Assembly: GCA_000828075.3 (NCBI GenBank) | Contig: JXCB02000027.1 | Location: 48,897-112,896, forward strand | DNA length: 64,000 nucleotides | Source of the DNA: Tolypothrix campylonemoides VB511288 | Lineage (GTDB): Bacteria > Cyanobacteriota > Cyanobacteriia > Cyanobacteriales > Nostocaceae | Direction: 5' to 3' | Part shown: in pieces, positions 52,764 to 60,910 of the stretch | How the letters are laid out: every line of letters starts with the position of its first letter | Position numbering within the stretch: position 1 is the first letter of the stretch | Notes under the pieces: model-generated | What the model saw: only the letters and a program-made list of their open reading frames with translations | Database searches by the model: none | Told to the model about the DNA's origin: nothing | Position numbers and translations under genes: made by a program

Positions 52764-53672
52764 ATGTTTCAGTCAATGAGTCAATTTAAACCTGTTGCGT
52801 TAATTCTCGGCGCTACTGGCAGAACAGGTTCTCACTTAGTCAATCTGCTAGAAAAAGACAGTGGTCCAGACAAGCTTGAGATTCGGGTTGCAGTTCGCAA
52901 ATGCGAACAGGCTGAAACTTTCACAAAACGGGGTATTGCAAATGTACATCTTGACCTTGATGACCTCTCAACCTATGAAAGCGCATTGCAAGGTGTACAG
53001 CGCCTATTTATGATTACCGGATACACCGTGGATATGCTTAGCCAAGGCAAAAACCTGACTGATGCAGCCAAAAACGCAGGCGTTGAATATATGGTTCATG
53101 TTGGCACCTTCCACCAACCAAGTCGCCCCCAAACGAAACTCATTCGCCATTACATCTGGCATCAACTTATTGAAACGTACATAGAAGCCACCGATATCGC
53201 TTGGACTCACTTGCACCCCAACGCATTCATGCAAAACTTCTTTGGTGCAGTGCAGGATGGCAAACTTCGGATGTTCTTTGGTCATGAACGTGTGGGATTA
53301 GTGGATTGTTATGACCTTGCTCGTGTTGCTGCTGCTGCGCTACGTGACCCGCAAAAGCACACAGGAGGACGATATTTTCTGAGTGTGGAAGCGCTGACGA
53401 TGACGGAAGCTGCACAAATCCTTTCGGAAGAACTGGGCAAACTTATCACCTACGAACCATTACCCGCTTCGGATTTGCGAAAGTTACCTCTCGGTGAAGC
53501 AATGGAACCTGCTTATTTTGAGTGCATTGTCCGTCAGATGGAATTGCTTCAAGCTGGACAACTTCCGGACTTTGCAGATGTTTACGACAATATCCCAGAA
53601 ATTATCGGAGAACAACCGATAATGTTCCGCGAATTTGTCAGAAATAATCGAGATTTATTTGAGGCTAAGTAA
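52764..53672 (+). CDS. NmrA-like atypical SDR (NAD(P)-binding protein)
   Basis: The 302-residue protein begins with ALILGATGRTGSHLVNLLEK (GxxGxxG), keeps the Rossmann core (EIRVAVRKCEQAETF, HLDLDDLSTYESALQGVQRL) and lacks the YxxxK catalytic pair. MVHVGTFHQPSR and TDIAWTHLHPNAFMQNFFG are typical of the NmrA/quinone-reductase-2 group, which sense the NADP redox state or reduce quinones. Several ATGs are possible (52764 or 52776). It is in line with neighbouring SDRs and probably co-regulated, with an about 55-base spacer. Confidence 0.85.
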   Translation: MFQSMSQFKPVALILGATGRTGSHLVNLLEKDSGPDKLEIRVAVRKCEQAETFTKRGIANVHLDLDDLSTYESALQGVQRLFMITGYTVDMLSQGKNLTDAAKNAGVEYMVHVGTFHQPSRPQTKLIRHYIWHQLIETYIEATDIAWTHLHPNAFMQNFFGAVQDGKLRMFFGHERVGLVDCYDLARVAAAALRDPQKHTGGRYFLSVEALTMTEAAQILSEELGKLITYEPLPASDLRKLPLGEAMEPAYFECIVRQMELLQAGQLPDFADVYDNIPEIIGEQPIMFREFVRNNRDLFEAK

Positions 53673-53749
53673 ATTCCACAATATTTTTGACATAGTTGTA
53701 GTCATTGTGCAGATACCAACATAAAAGCAGTGAAAATTAGGAGAAAACT

Positions 53750-54484
53750 ATGCAAAGTAATGACAAAAAGATTGCTCTAGTTACAGGTGCAAACAAAGGA
53801 ATTGGTTTTGAAATCAGTCGCCAATTAGGAAAACAAGAAATTACTGTACTCATAGGTGCCCGTGATGAATCTAAAGGCGGTGAAGCCGCCGAGAAATTAC
53901 AGGCTGAAGGGCTTGATGTGGAATCAATCAAACTTGATATAACAGACATCTCTTCTATCGCCACCGCAGCCAAAAAGATTGAAGAGCGTTTCGGTAAGCT
54001 CGATATTTTAGTCAACAATGCAGGTATTCTACTTGACGGGGGTGTGAATCCAAGCAACCTTGATCTCAATGTTTTAAAAAAGACATTTGAAACAAATTTA
54101 TTCGGTGCTTTTGCGGTACTACAAGCAATGCTGCCCCTGATTCGCAACAGCCATGCTGGTCGTATCGTGAATATGTCGAGTACTCTTGGCTCCCTGACTG
54201 ACACTCTTGACCCGAACTCACACTACTTCGGGTATAAAGGGCTAGCTTATCAAGCGTCTAAAGCAGCGCTTAATGAAATCACAGTTCAGTTTGCCAAAGA
54301 ACTGGCCGATACACCAATCAAGGTCAATTCTGCTTGCCCTGGTTGGGTGCAGACAGACATGGGGAGTGGAGATGCACCGGGAACAGTAGAGGAAGGTGCT
54401 GACACTCCTGTATGGCTTGCCACATTACCAGAAGATGGTCCAACAGGTGGTTTCTTTAATTCCCGTAAACCAGTTCCTTGGTAA
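53750..54484 (+). CDS. SDR, carbonyl-reductase-like
   Basis: The 244 residues have VTGANKGIGFEISRQLGKQ (cofactor loop), LDITDISSI, NNAGILLDGG, MSSTLGSLTD with the catalytic serine and YQASKAALNEIT (YxxxK). PGWVQTDMGSGDAPGTVEEG resembles plant and animal carbonyl reductases, which reduce quinones and aldehydes with NADPH. AGGAGAAAACT lies before the ATG. A classical terminator follows within 40 bases. Confidence 0.92.
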   Translation: MQSNDKKIALVTGANKGIGFEISRQLGKQEITVLIGARDESKGGEAAEKLQAEGLDVESIKLDITDISSIATAAKKIEERFGKLDILVNNAGILLDGGVNPSNLDLNVLKKTFETNLFGAFAVLQAMLPLIRNSHAGRIVNMSSTLGSLTDTLDPNSHYFGYKGLAYQASKAALNEITVQFAKELADTPIKVNSACPGWVQTDMGSGDAPGTVEEGADTPVWLATLPEDGPTGGFFNSRKPVPW

Positions 54485-54494
54485 TTTCTTGAAC

Positions 54495-54518
54495 AGGTGG
54501 GTACTGCCCACCTTTTTT
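54495..54518 (+). terminator. rho-independent terminator after the carbonyl-reductase-like gene
   Basis: AGGTGGG (54495-54501) pairs with CCCACCT (54507-54513) over a 5-base loop and runs into TTTTTT. This is a textbook intrinsic terminator; the next gene starts 20 bases later. Confidence 0.88.
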
Positions 54519-54538
54519 ATTAAGTGAAGGAGGATTTT

Positions 54539-54829
54539 ATGCAAGTTTTAGTTATTGCACGGGTTGTTGCTGGTACTGAAAGGGAGAAGGTTTTCCCTCT
54601 TGTAAAACCTGAAGCTGCCAAAGTTTGGGAGTATGTTGCAGCGGATTTAGTTCGCACTATACACTTCATTGCCGACCACAGCGGCGCGGTGCTGCTGTTT
54701 GAAGCGCCTAGTTTGGAAGCTGTAAATGAGGCTATTGCACAGTTACCAATGGTAGAAGCTGGGGTGTTGCAGTGCGAAGTTCTTCCCCTTGCTCCTTATA
54801 CAGGGCTTAAGGAATTATTCGCTGATTGA
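54539..54829 (+). CDS. small dimeric alpha/beta-barrel-like protein
   Basis: The 96-residue protein (MQVLVIARVVAGTEREKVFP, VRTIHFIADHSGAVLLFEAP, LEAVNEAIAQLPMVEAGVLQ) has the strand-helix-strand pattern of muconolactone-isomerase or YCII-type dimeric barrels. No catalytic residue can be assigned. AAGGAGG lies at ideal distance from ATG 54539, so an upstream GTG at 54524 is rejected. It sits between redox enzymes and may be an accessory to them. Confidence 0.75.
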   Translation: MQVLVIARVVAGTEREKVFPLVKPEAAKVWEYVAADLVRTIHFIADHSGAVLLFEAPSLEAVNEAIAQLPMVEAGVLQCEVLPLAPYTGLKELFAD

Positions 54830-54865
54830 TATTAGATTCATTGCACATATTGAGAGGAGAAAAGT

Positions 54866-55882
54866 ATGACCATTTCAAAATTATCTGCTTCTGAACAAGA
54901 AGCAATTACTGATGGAGTTTTAGCAGCGAGCCTCAAAAGTCAGCAAGAAAAGGGACCAGCCTTACGGCAGGTACACCCAAAAAGCCACGGTTTAGTTTGG
55001 GGAGAATTTATCGTTGAGAATAACATTCCTGCTGCACTAAAAGTTGGGGTCTTTGCTGCTCCTCAAACTTATCCTATCTGGGTTCGTTTTTCTAATGCGG
55101 GAGAAGCGGAAAAGCGGGGCAAGTTCGTATCAGATAAAGAACCTAATGCTCGCGGTTTGGCAATCAAATTAATGAACGTTGAAGGCAAAAAAGCTCTCGA
55201 TGATGAAGAAAAAACTCAGGATTTTATTCTCATAAATCATCCTGTTTTTTTCGTTCGAGATGTCCAAGGATATGTTGATATTGCTAAGGTAGCAAGTGGA
55301 CAAGCTGACCCAGAGTTGACGCAAGCGATGCAGCCTTCGTTTGCGATACTTCAAGAAACTGGTAATAAGAAAGTCAGCAATCCGCTTCTTATCCAGTACT
55401 GGAGTACGACACCTTACAAATTAGGCTCTCAAGCTATCAAGTTTTCTGTCAAACCTCAACAACAAGAGCTTCCTGACTCAATACCCGACTCTGAGAATTA
55501 CCTGCACGAAGCAATAGTTAAATATCTTACGTATGAAGGAAAAGATGCTTTTTTTGACTTTTTGATTCAAGTTTATGTAGATGAAGAAAAGACTCCAGTT
55601 GAAAATCCAATGCAGGAGTGGAAAGAGGAGGATTCACCTTTTATCAAGGTGGCTACTATTAAGATTTTTAGTCAAAAGTTTGATTTTGATGAGCGAAAAC
55701 GGTTGGATGAGGGCTTGTCTTTCAATCCTTGGCATACTTTATCTGAACATGAACCAATTGGTAGTGTAAATTTAGCTCGAAAAAAAATTTATCAAGAACT
55801 TGCTAAATATCGACGCGAGGAAATTGAAAAGCGTTTGAGAGAGCCGCAACCTTTCGCTTTTGTACAGGATGAGCCTCGTTAA
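54866..55882 (+). CDS. catalase-like heme protein (small catalase-related family)
   Basis: The 338 residues follow the reduced catalase fold: QVHPKSHGLVWGEFIVENNI (distal His), YPIWVRFSNAGEA, NARGLAIKLMNV, and QDFILINHPVFFVRDVQGY. The proximal end has LSFNPWHTLSEHEPIGSVNL and ARKKIYQELAKYRREE, where a Tyr would bind heme iron. Related proteins include allene-oxide-synthase-like minicatalases that rearrange fatty-acid hydroperoxides, and general peroxide scavengers. It clusters with SDRs, and the window also encodes the three desaturases that supply polyunsaturated acids. No lipoxygenase gene is visible, so hydroperoxide metabolism is only a suggestion. Confidence 0.82.
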   Translation: MTISKLSASEQEAITDGVLAASLKSQQEKGPALRQVHPKSHGLVWGEFIVENNIPAALKVGVFAAPQTYPIWVRFSNAGEAEKRGKFVSDKEPNARGLAIKLMNVEGKKALDDEEKTQDFILINHPVFFVRDVQGYVDIAKVASGQADPELTQAMQPSFAILQETGNKKVSNPLLIQYWSTTPYKLGSQAIKFSVKPQQQELPDSIPDSENYLHEAIVKYLTYEGKDAFFDFLIQVYVDEEKTPVENPMQEWKEEDSPFIKVATIKIFSQKFDFDERKRLDEGLSFNPWHTLSEHEPIGSVNLARKKIYQELAKYRREEIEKRLREPQPFAFVQDEPR

Positions 55883-56175
55883 ATGTATCTCTTGCAAAAG
55901 TCAATTTTTTTGAATATAAAACCACAGATGGACACAGATGGACACAGATAAATTATCTGCGTGCATCTGCGGTTCTAAAGATCCTTAATATCATGTTCGG
56001 GAGTTACCCATAATAAAACTTGTTTGTAGTAAGAACTTTAGTCCTTGCTTTAGTTGAAGAGGACTAAAGTCCTTACTACGAACTTCCAGAGAACATGAGC
56101 AAATACCAGATTTTTGCAAGAAATAAATTTAATGAATTACAAAAAACACACAGAATACAGAGGAAGAAATTTACA
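55883..56175. repeat. spacer with direct and inverted dispersed repeats
   Basis: It contains a doubled 'atggacacag' phrase at about 55927-55950 and a palindrome at 56022-56083 (GTAGTAAG ... CTTACTAC with CTTTAGTCC/GGACTAAAG inside). Both types occur widely in Nostocales. A ribosome-binding purine run (gaggaagaaa) precedes the next ATG. Confidence 0.7.
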
Positions 56176-57088
56176 ATGTCTAGTAACAATAAAAAAGTTT
56201 GGTTGATTACAGGTAGTTCAAGTGGGTTTGGACGCGCTTTAGCAGAAGCTGTTCTCAAGCATGGCGTTAGCGAAGCTCCTGCAAAGCAGGTTCGCCTCGT
56301 CGCTACCGCCCGCAAGCCAGAACAATTGAATGACCTTGTCAACCAATACCCAGAAACTGTCAAAGCCGTCCGCTTGGATATTACCAATAAAACGGCAGTC
56401 AAAGCAGCCGTGGATGCCACTCTAGAAGCTTTTGGACGCATTGATGTTCTTGTCAACAATGCTGGCTACGGTTTGATTGGTGCGCTGGAGGAAGTCAGTG
56501 ATGAGCAGATCTGGCGTAATTTTGACACTAACCTTTTTGGTGCAATTAACATGATACGAGCTGTTCTGCCAATTATGCGGCAACAGAAATCAGGACATAT
56601 TGTCAATATGTCTGCAATTGCCGGGTTTTCCAACGAAGTTGGCTTTTCTATTTACGGTGGGGCTAAATTCGCTCTCGAAGGTGTATCAGAAGCATTGCAT
56701 GGTGAACTTGCACCTCTTGGTATCAAAGTGACAATTGTCGAGCCTGGACCTTTCCGTACTGATTTTATCGGGCGTTCGCCCTTTGGGCGGCTCCTCTGGA
56801 GCATCGCTTGACCGAGCGCAACATAATATAGATGAATATCAACAAACTGTCGGTAAGTTCCTCCAGTTTCTCGACAAGATTGAAGGAACTCAGCCGGGAG
56901 ATCCAGACAAAGCTGCACAAGTCCTCATTCAAGTTGTGAATTCCGACAATCCACCACTGCGGTTGGTGCTTGGAAAGTATGCCTACAGTAAGTTCCGCAA
57001 CAAAATCGAGTCCTTAACTGCTGAGTTAGATGCTTGGGAGCAAATAGCAGCTAGTACCGATTTTGAGACAGCCGGAGGTCATTCGTAA
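56176..57088 (+). pseudogene. SDR gene disrupted by two short repeat insertions
   Basis: The 5' frame encodes a good SDR (TGSSSGFGRALAEAV, NNAGYGLIG, IVNMSAIAGFSNE, YGGAKFALEG) but stops at 56811 (GRSPFGRLLWSIA). The missing C-terminal part continues in another frame (NIDEYQQTVGKFLQFLDKIE, QVVNSDNPPLRLVLGKYA, LTAELDAWEQ) to 57088. Against the paralogue at 51837, about 25 extra bases sit after GRS, made of a GC-rich palindromic repeat (ccctttgggcggctcctctg). A second, in-frame insertion of about 24 bases follows AEAVLKHG (56263-56302). The protein from the first frame would lack its C-terminal domain. The gene is probably inactive; a sequencing error is the alternative. Confidence 0.85.
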
Positions 57089-57131
57089 TTCGTAATTCGT
57101 AATTCGTAATTACGGATTACGAATTACGAAT
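57083..57131. repeat. inverted tandem repeat between convergent SDR remnant and leuA
   Basis: Units of 'attcgta' repeat four times and are then mirrored ('ttacgaa') to form a long AT-rich hairpin. It may slow transcription between the convergent genes, and it is also a period-7 repeat. Confidence 0.75.
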
Positions 57132-57133
57132 TA

Positions 57134-58735
57134 TTAATTACTTGCACCGACTTGCTGTTGCTGCTGTGTATTTTGCAAAGCACTATATAACCTATTGAGT
57201 GCATTTACGTAAGCTTGCGCTGACGCCACAATAATATCTGTATTCGCCGCATGACCGGAAAACACTCTACCTTCATACTTAAGACGGATAGTCACTTCCC
57301 CAATAGCGTCAATTCCTGCTGTGACTGATTGTACAGAAAACTCAATCAACTGGTTTGGTACATTAACGACACGGTTGATGGCTTTATAAACTGCATCTAC
57401 TGGTCCGGTACCAATAGCTGCATCAATCAATTCTTCTCCTTCTGGAGTCCGCAATGTAACCGTTGCAGTAGGACGGGCGTTGCTACCGCAGGAAACTTGT
57501 ACTAATTCTAAATGAAACAAATCGGGAGCTTGTTGGATTTCATCATTAACAATGGCTTCCAAATCCCAATCAGAAATTTCTTTCTTTTTATCCGCTACTT
57601 CTTTGAATCTAACAAATGCTTTATTTAATTCAGTTTCTGTTAGTTCATAGCCCAATTCTTTCAAACGAGTCCGGAAAGCATTTCTTCCTGAATGTTTGCC
57701 CAAAACAATTTGATTTTCTGTTAATCCAATGAGTTGGGCATCCATTATTTCATAGGTGAGCTTATTTTTCAGCACCCCATCTTGGTGAATTCCAGACTCG
57801 TGAGCAAAAGCATTCGCCCCGACAATTGCTTTGTTAGGTTGCACTAACATTCCTGTCAAGCTAGAAACTTGACGGGATGTTTTGTAAATTTGTTTGGTGT
57901 CAATATTTGTTAAAGGTTTTTCTGAATCAACTGGTCGTCCTAAGAAGGGGTTGAAATATTGCCGTCGAACGTGCAAAGCCATGACCAATTCTTCTAATGC
58001 CGCATTTCCGGCACGTTCACCAATACCATTGATAGTACACTCTAACTGCCTTGCACCATTTTTCACAGCTTCTAAGAAGTTAGCAACTGCCAAGCCTAAA
58101 TCATTATGTCCATGAACAGAAATAATTGCTTGATCAATGTTAGGAACATTTTCTTTAATGCCTTTAATCAGCGCTCCAAATTCACTAGGGGTGGTATAAC
58201 CCACGGTATCAGGAATATTAACTGTTGTTGCTCCGGCGGCGATCGCTCGCTCTAATACTTGATAAAGGAATTCTCGATCAGAACGTCCAGCATCTTCCGG
58301 CGAAAATTCTACATCATCAGTGAAGGTTTTGGCGTAAGCCACCATTTCTTCAGCGATCGCCACAACTTCTGATTTTGTCTTTTTCAGCTTGTACTTAAGG
58401 TGAATGTCGCTTGTTGCAATAAAGGTATGAATTCTCCCTTTTGCGGCTGGCTTAATTGCTTGGGCTGCTGTTTTTATATCTTCTTGTCGCGCTCTTGCTA
58501 AAGAGCAAATCACTGGACCATCTTCTGTCCCAACAATTTGGGCAATTTTGCTCACAGCCTCAAAATCTCCAGGGCTAGCAAAGGCAAAACCTGCCTCAAT
58601 AATATCTACGCCCAAACGCGCCAACTGCTTAGCGATAGTGAGTTTTTCATCTATATTCAGTGTTGCTCCCGGGCACTGCTCGCCATCTCGAAGTGTCGTG
58701 TCAAATATGATTATTCGCTCTGGTTTGGTATTCAT
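57134..58735 (-). CDS. leuA: 2-isopropylmalate synthase
   Basis: LeuA condenses acetyl-CoA with 2-oxoisovalerate, the first committed step of leucine synthesis. The 533 residues open with [19 protein letters not shown] (metal-binding region). They continue with [35 protein letters not shown] (HxH ligands), [18 protein letters not shown], and [15 protein letters not shown]. The C-terminal leucine-binding regulatory domain ([40 protein letters not shown]) is complete, so feedback inhibition is expected. A Gln run (QQQQQ) lies near the end. Homocitrate synthase is excluded by length and by the regulatory domain. Confidence 0.96.
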   Translation of the reverse strand: MNTKPERIIIFDTTLRDGEQCPGATLNIDEKLTIAKQLARLGVDIIEAGFAFASPGDFEAVSKIAQIVGTEDGPVICSLARARQEDIKTAAQAIKPAAKGRIHTFIATSDIHLKYKLKKTKSEVVAIAEEMVAYAKTFTDDVEFSPEDAGRSDREFLYQVLERAIAAGATTVNIPDTVGYTTPSEFGALIKGIKENVPNIDQAIISVHGHNDLGLAVANFLEAVKNGARQLECTINGIGERAGNAALEELVMALHVRRQYFNPFLGRPVDSEKPLTNIDTKQIYKTSRQVSSLTGMLVQPNKAIVGANAFAHESGIHQDGVLKNKLTYEIMDAQLIGLTENQIVLGKHSGRNAFRTRLKELGYELTETELNKAFVRFKEVADKKKEISDWDLEAIVNDEIQQAPDLFHLELVQVSCGSNARPTATVTLRTPEGEELIDAAIGTGPVDAVYKAINRVVNVPNQLIEFSVQSVTAGIDAIGEVTIRLKYEGRVFSGHAANTDIIVASAQAYVNALNRLYSALQNTQQQQQVGASN

Positions 58736-58828
58736 TTGCGCTTTATTGTTAAGTTTTTAGTTGTGATTTTAAATACCTTCGTACTTTATTTTTTTGCGTT
58801 TATCTTTGTAAATAATTGCTAAGATTAC

Positions 58829-59350
58829 TTAAGAATCTACTTTTTCGATGCGATCCCGAATATCGTTCAAATCTATATATCTATCAGTAGCATTACGTAG
58901 TTCTCTAGCTATCATTCCTTCTGTTGATACTACTGTAATATGAGTATTCTTGCCTCGTAACAGTTCTATTGCTCTTTCAAAATCTCCATCTCCACTAAAT
59001 AAAACAACTCGATCATACTGATCTACTGTATTAAACATATCTACAACAATTTCTATATCTAAATTAGCTTTTTGCGAGTAGCGACCAGATGAATCATCAT
59101 AATATTCTTTTAAAATTTTAGTTCTAACTGTATAACCTAGACTAATTAGAGCATCTCTAAATCCTCGCTGATCCTGTAGGTCTTTTAAGCCAGTGTACCA
59201 GAAAGCATTGGTTAAAGTTGTGTCTGATTGTTCGTGTCTAAAATATTCTAAGACTCTTCGCGGGTCAAAAAACCAGCCATTTTTTTGTTGAGCATAGAAC
59301 ATATTGTTTCCGTCTACAAAAATAGACAGACGATTCATCGGGGAACCCAT
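58829..59350 (-). CDS. NYN-domain (LabA/DUF88) protein
   Basis: The 173-residue protein has a PIN-like NYN fold with conserved acidic residues: LSIFVDGNNMFYAQQKNG, NLDIEIVVDMFNTVDQYD and VVLFSGDGDFERAIELLRGK. Such proteins are predicted RNA-processing nucleases; the cyanobacterial LabA branch affects clock output. VSTEGMIARELRNATDRYID is typical of LabA-like sequences. ATG 59350 (MGSPMNRLSIF) has AGGTG about 10 bases upstream; ATG 59338 is possible. It is leftward, about 90 bases upstream of leuA. Confidence 0.88.
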   Translation of the reverse strand: MGSPMNRLSIFVDGNNMFYAQQKNGWFFDPRRVLEYFRHEQSDTTLTNAFWYTGLKDLQDQRGFRDALISLGYTVRTKILKEYYDDSSGRYSQKANLDIEIVVDMFNTVDQYDRVVLFSGDGDFERAIELLRGKNTHITVVSTEGMIARELRNATDRYIDLNDIRDRIEKVDS

Positions 59351-59395
59351 AGTAAACTTACACCTAATAATATAAAAAGAATTTAGATTGAACAA

Positions 59396-60910
59396 TAGAT
59401 TATAGCAATTATAAAATAATAAGTTTGCTAATCTCTATAAATTATCTTGTCATATATAACTTTTATCTAACAAGAGCGCATCTTAGAAAATTAACTCAAA
59501 CATGATAAGTAGTAGCTCTCCTCCTCTCTAATAGTGCTAACTTTTTTCTCTCTTAGCGCGATCTGTCGCCCCTGTGATCAAAATCTACCAATAAAATTGA
59601 CTTATTAACAGCATTCTTAGCTCCGTACCAGTCAACTTTACTCCTAAAGAGGTATGGAATAGGTCATCGATAGCGTACAAGCGATGGTGCAGATCACCCG
59701 TTTAAGCCTAAAGCGCACGCATTCGCGTTCAGCTATGCTCTAAAGGGCGATAGCAAGAAGCACAGTACCCTTCAAGGCGATCGCACATTTATAAATTTTC
59801 TTAACATTTTTAATAACAGTAGGATGCAACACAGCGTTCGTAACCGTTGCACAAAGCGTCTGTTGTAGAGTTCCACAAAAATTCTTTGCGCAGTCGATTT
59901 AGTGAACCTACCCTACTTTACCTTATTGTGCGAGAAGCCCTTTTCCTATCGGTGAAGGCAATCGCGCTTGAGTTCACTGAAAGCTTTTCTGAGTAGCCCA
60001 GACGCTACCCGTGCCTTCACCGACCCCTTCTACCGTTTCGCTTTAAGGTTAGAACATGGTGGGCAGCAGCTTTGCTGGGGAACCAACGCTAGTCACCTAC
60101 GGCGGGAGACCCTTGCTTTCGACAGTTGCCGTGAGAGCGGGAAACCGTTTGGAGTCCGGAGTTCGGCGAGGGGTTCGGACGTTCGGCGAAGCTCAGTCGA
60201 GCCGTCGAGCCGCGAAGCCCTCCCGCAGCGCTGGACTCACCGTCATTCGCACCCCAGTTTCTCGTGTAAAGTTTCCCTCCAAGAGAACTGCTTGTCTCAC
60301 CACTCTGCTCACGACACTGCCTTGCTCTCGATAACTCTGTCAGTGCTTGTTTGTTAGGCGTCATCTGCAAAGCGCAGGCACGCACCCGTAGCATGGCACT
60401 TTGCTTTTTAAAAAAGCGTACCCGTTAGGTAAAATAAAAATGGATCTGTGGTGGTAAAATCAACTAGCTGTAACTTGTTTGTCCGTGAAATAATAACTAT
60501 TATGAGTTAAGTTAGGCAAGAGGTTAGGTAGTTAGTAAATAGTTCATCCGATCTGCGGAAAAGAACGAACAATTATCGGCTGTTGTCAAGTCCCACCTAA
60601 GAAGAGCCGCTTTCGGTGCATTTACGGCGACATCTACCGTGTAAGGTAAGCGCTTTACTCGTCTCATCAGTCATAGTCCAAACTTCTGAGCAATCAGTGC
60701 CGAGTCACTTTTTCCAAATTTTTTGTAAACTACTAAGCACTCTTCCATTTAGCACTCGGTACTCAAAACTGTTTCCGGACATTTGGGAAGTCAGACAAAA
60801 TAGTTTACAAATGTATAAGTTTTTCATTTCAACCTAATTTCAATTGTGCGGCACTTCAAGAGTGTGTAAATAGATAAAGGCGTTTAAGGTAAATTAATCA
60901 CTAGTACGAT
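59396..60910. repeat. 1.5-kb gap with a GC-rich repeat cluster
   Basis: The left part (to about 59690) is AT-rich. From about 59950 to 60420 the composition turns GC-rich, with many small palindromes (gtccggagttcggcgagg, cggacgttcggcgaagc, ccctcccgcagcgctggac). These belong to the dispersed families also seen at 10.3 and 46.6 kb. Three overlapping open frames there (59968-60394, both strands) follow from the composition and show no domain. The right part returns to AT-rich DNA and should carry the CHASE2-kinase promoter. Confidence 0.6.

Noticed and set aside
59968..60394. Three overlapping ORFs of 92-129 codons in the GC-rich island
   Set aside because: They overlap on both strands inside palindromic repeats and contain no recognisable domain; absence of stops follows from GC content.
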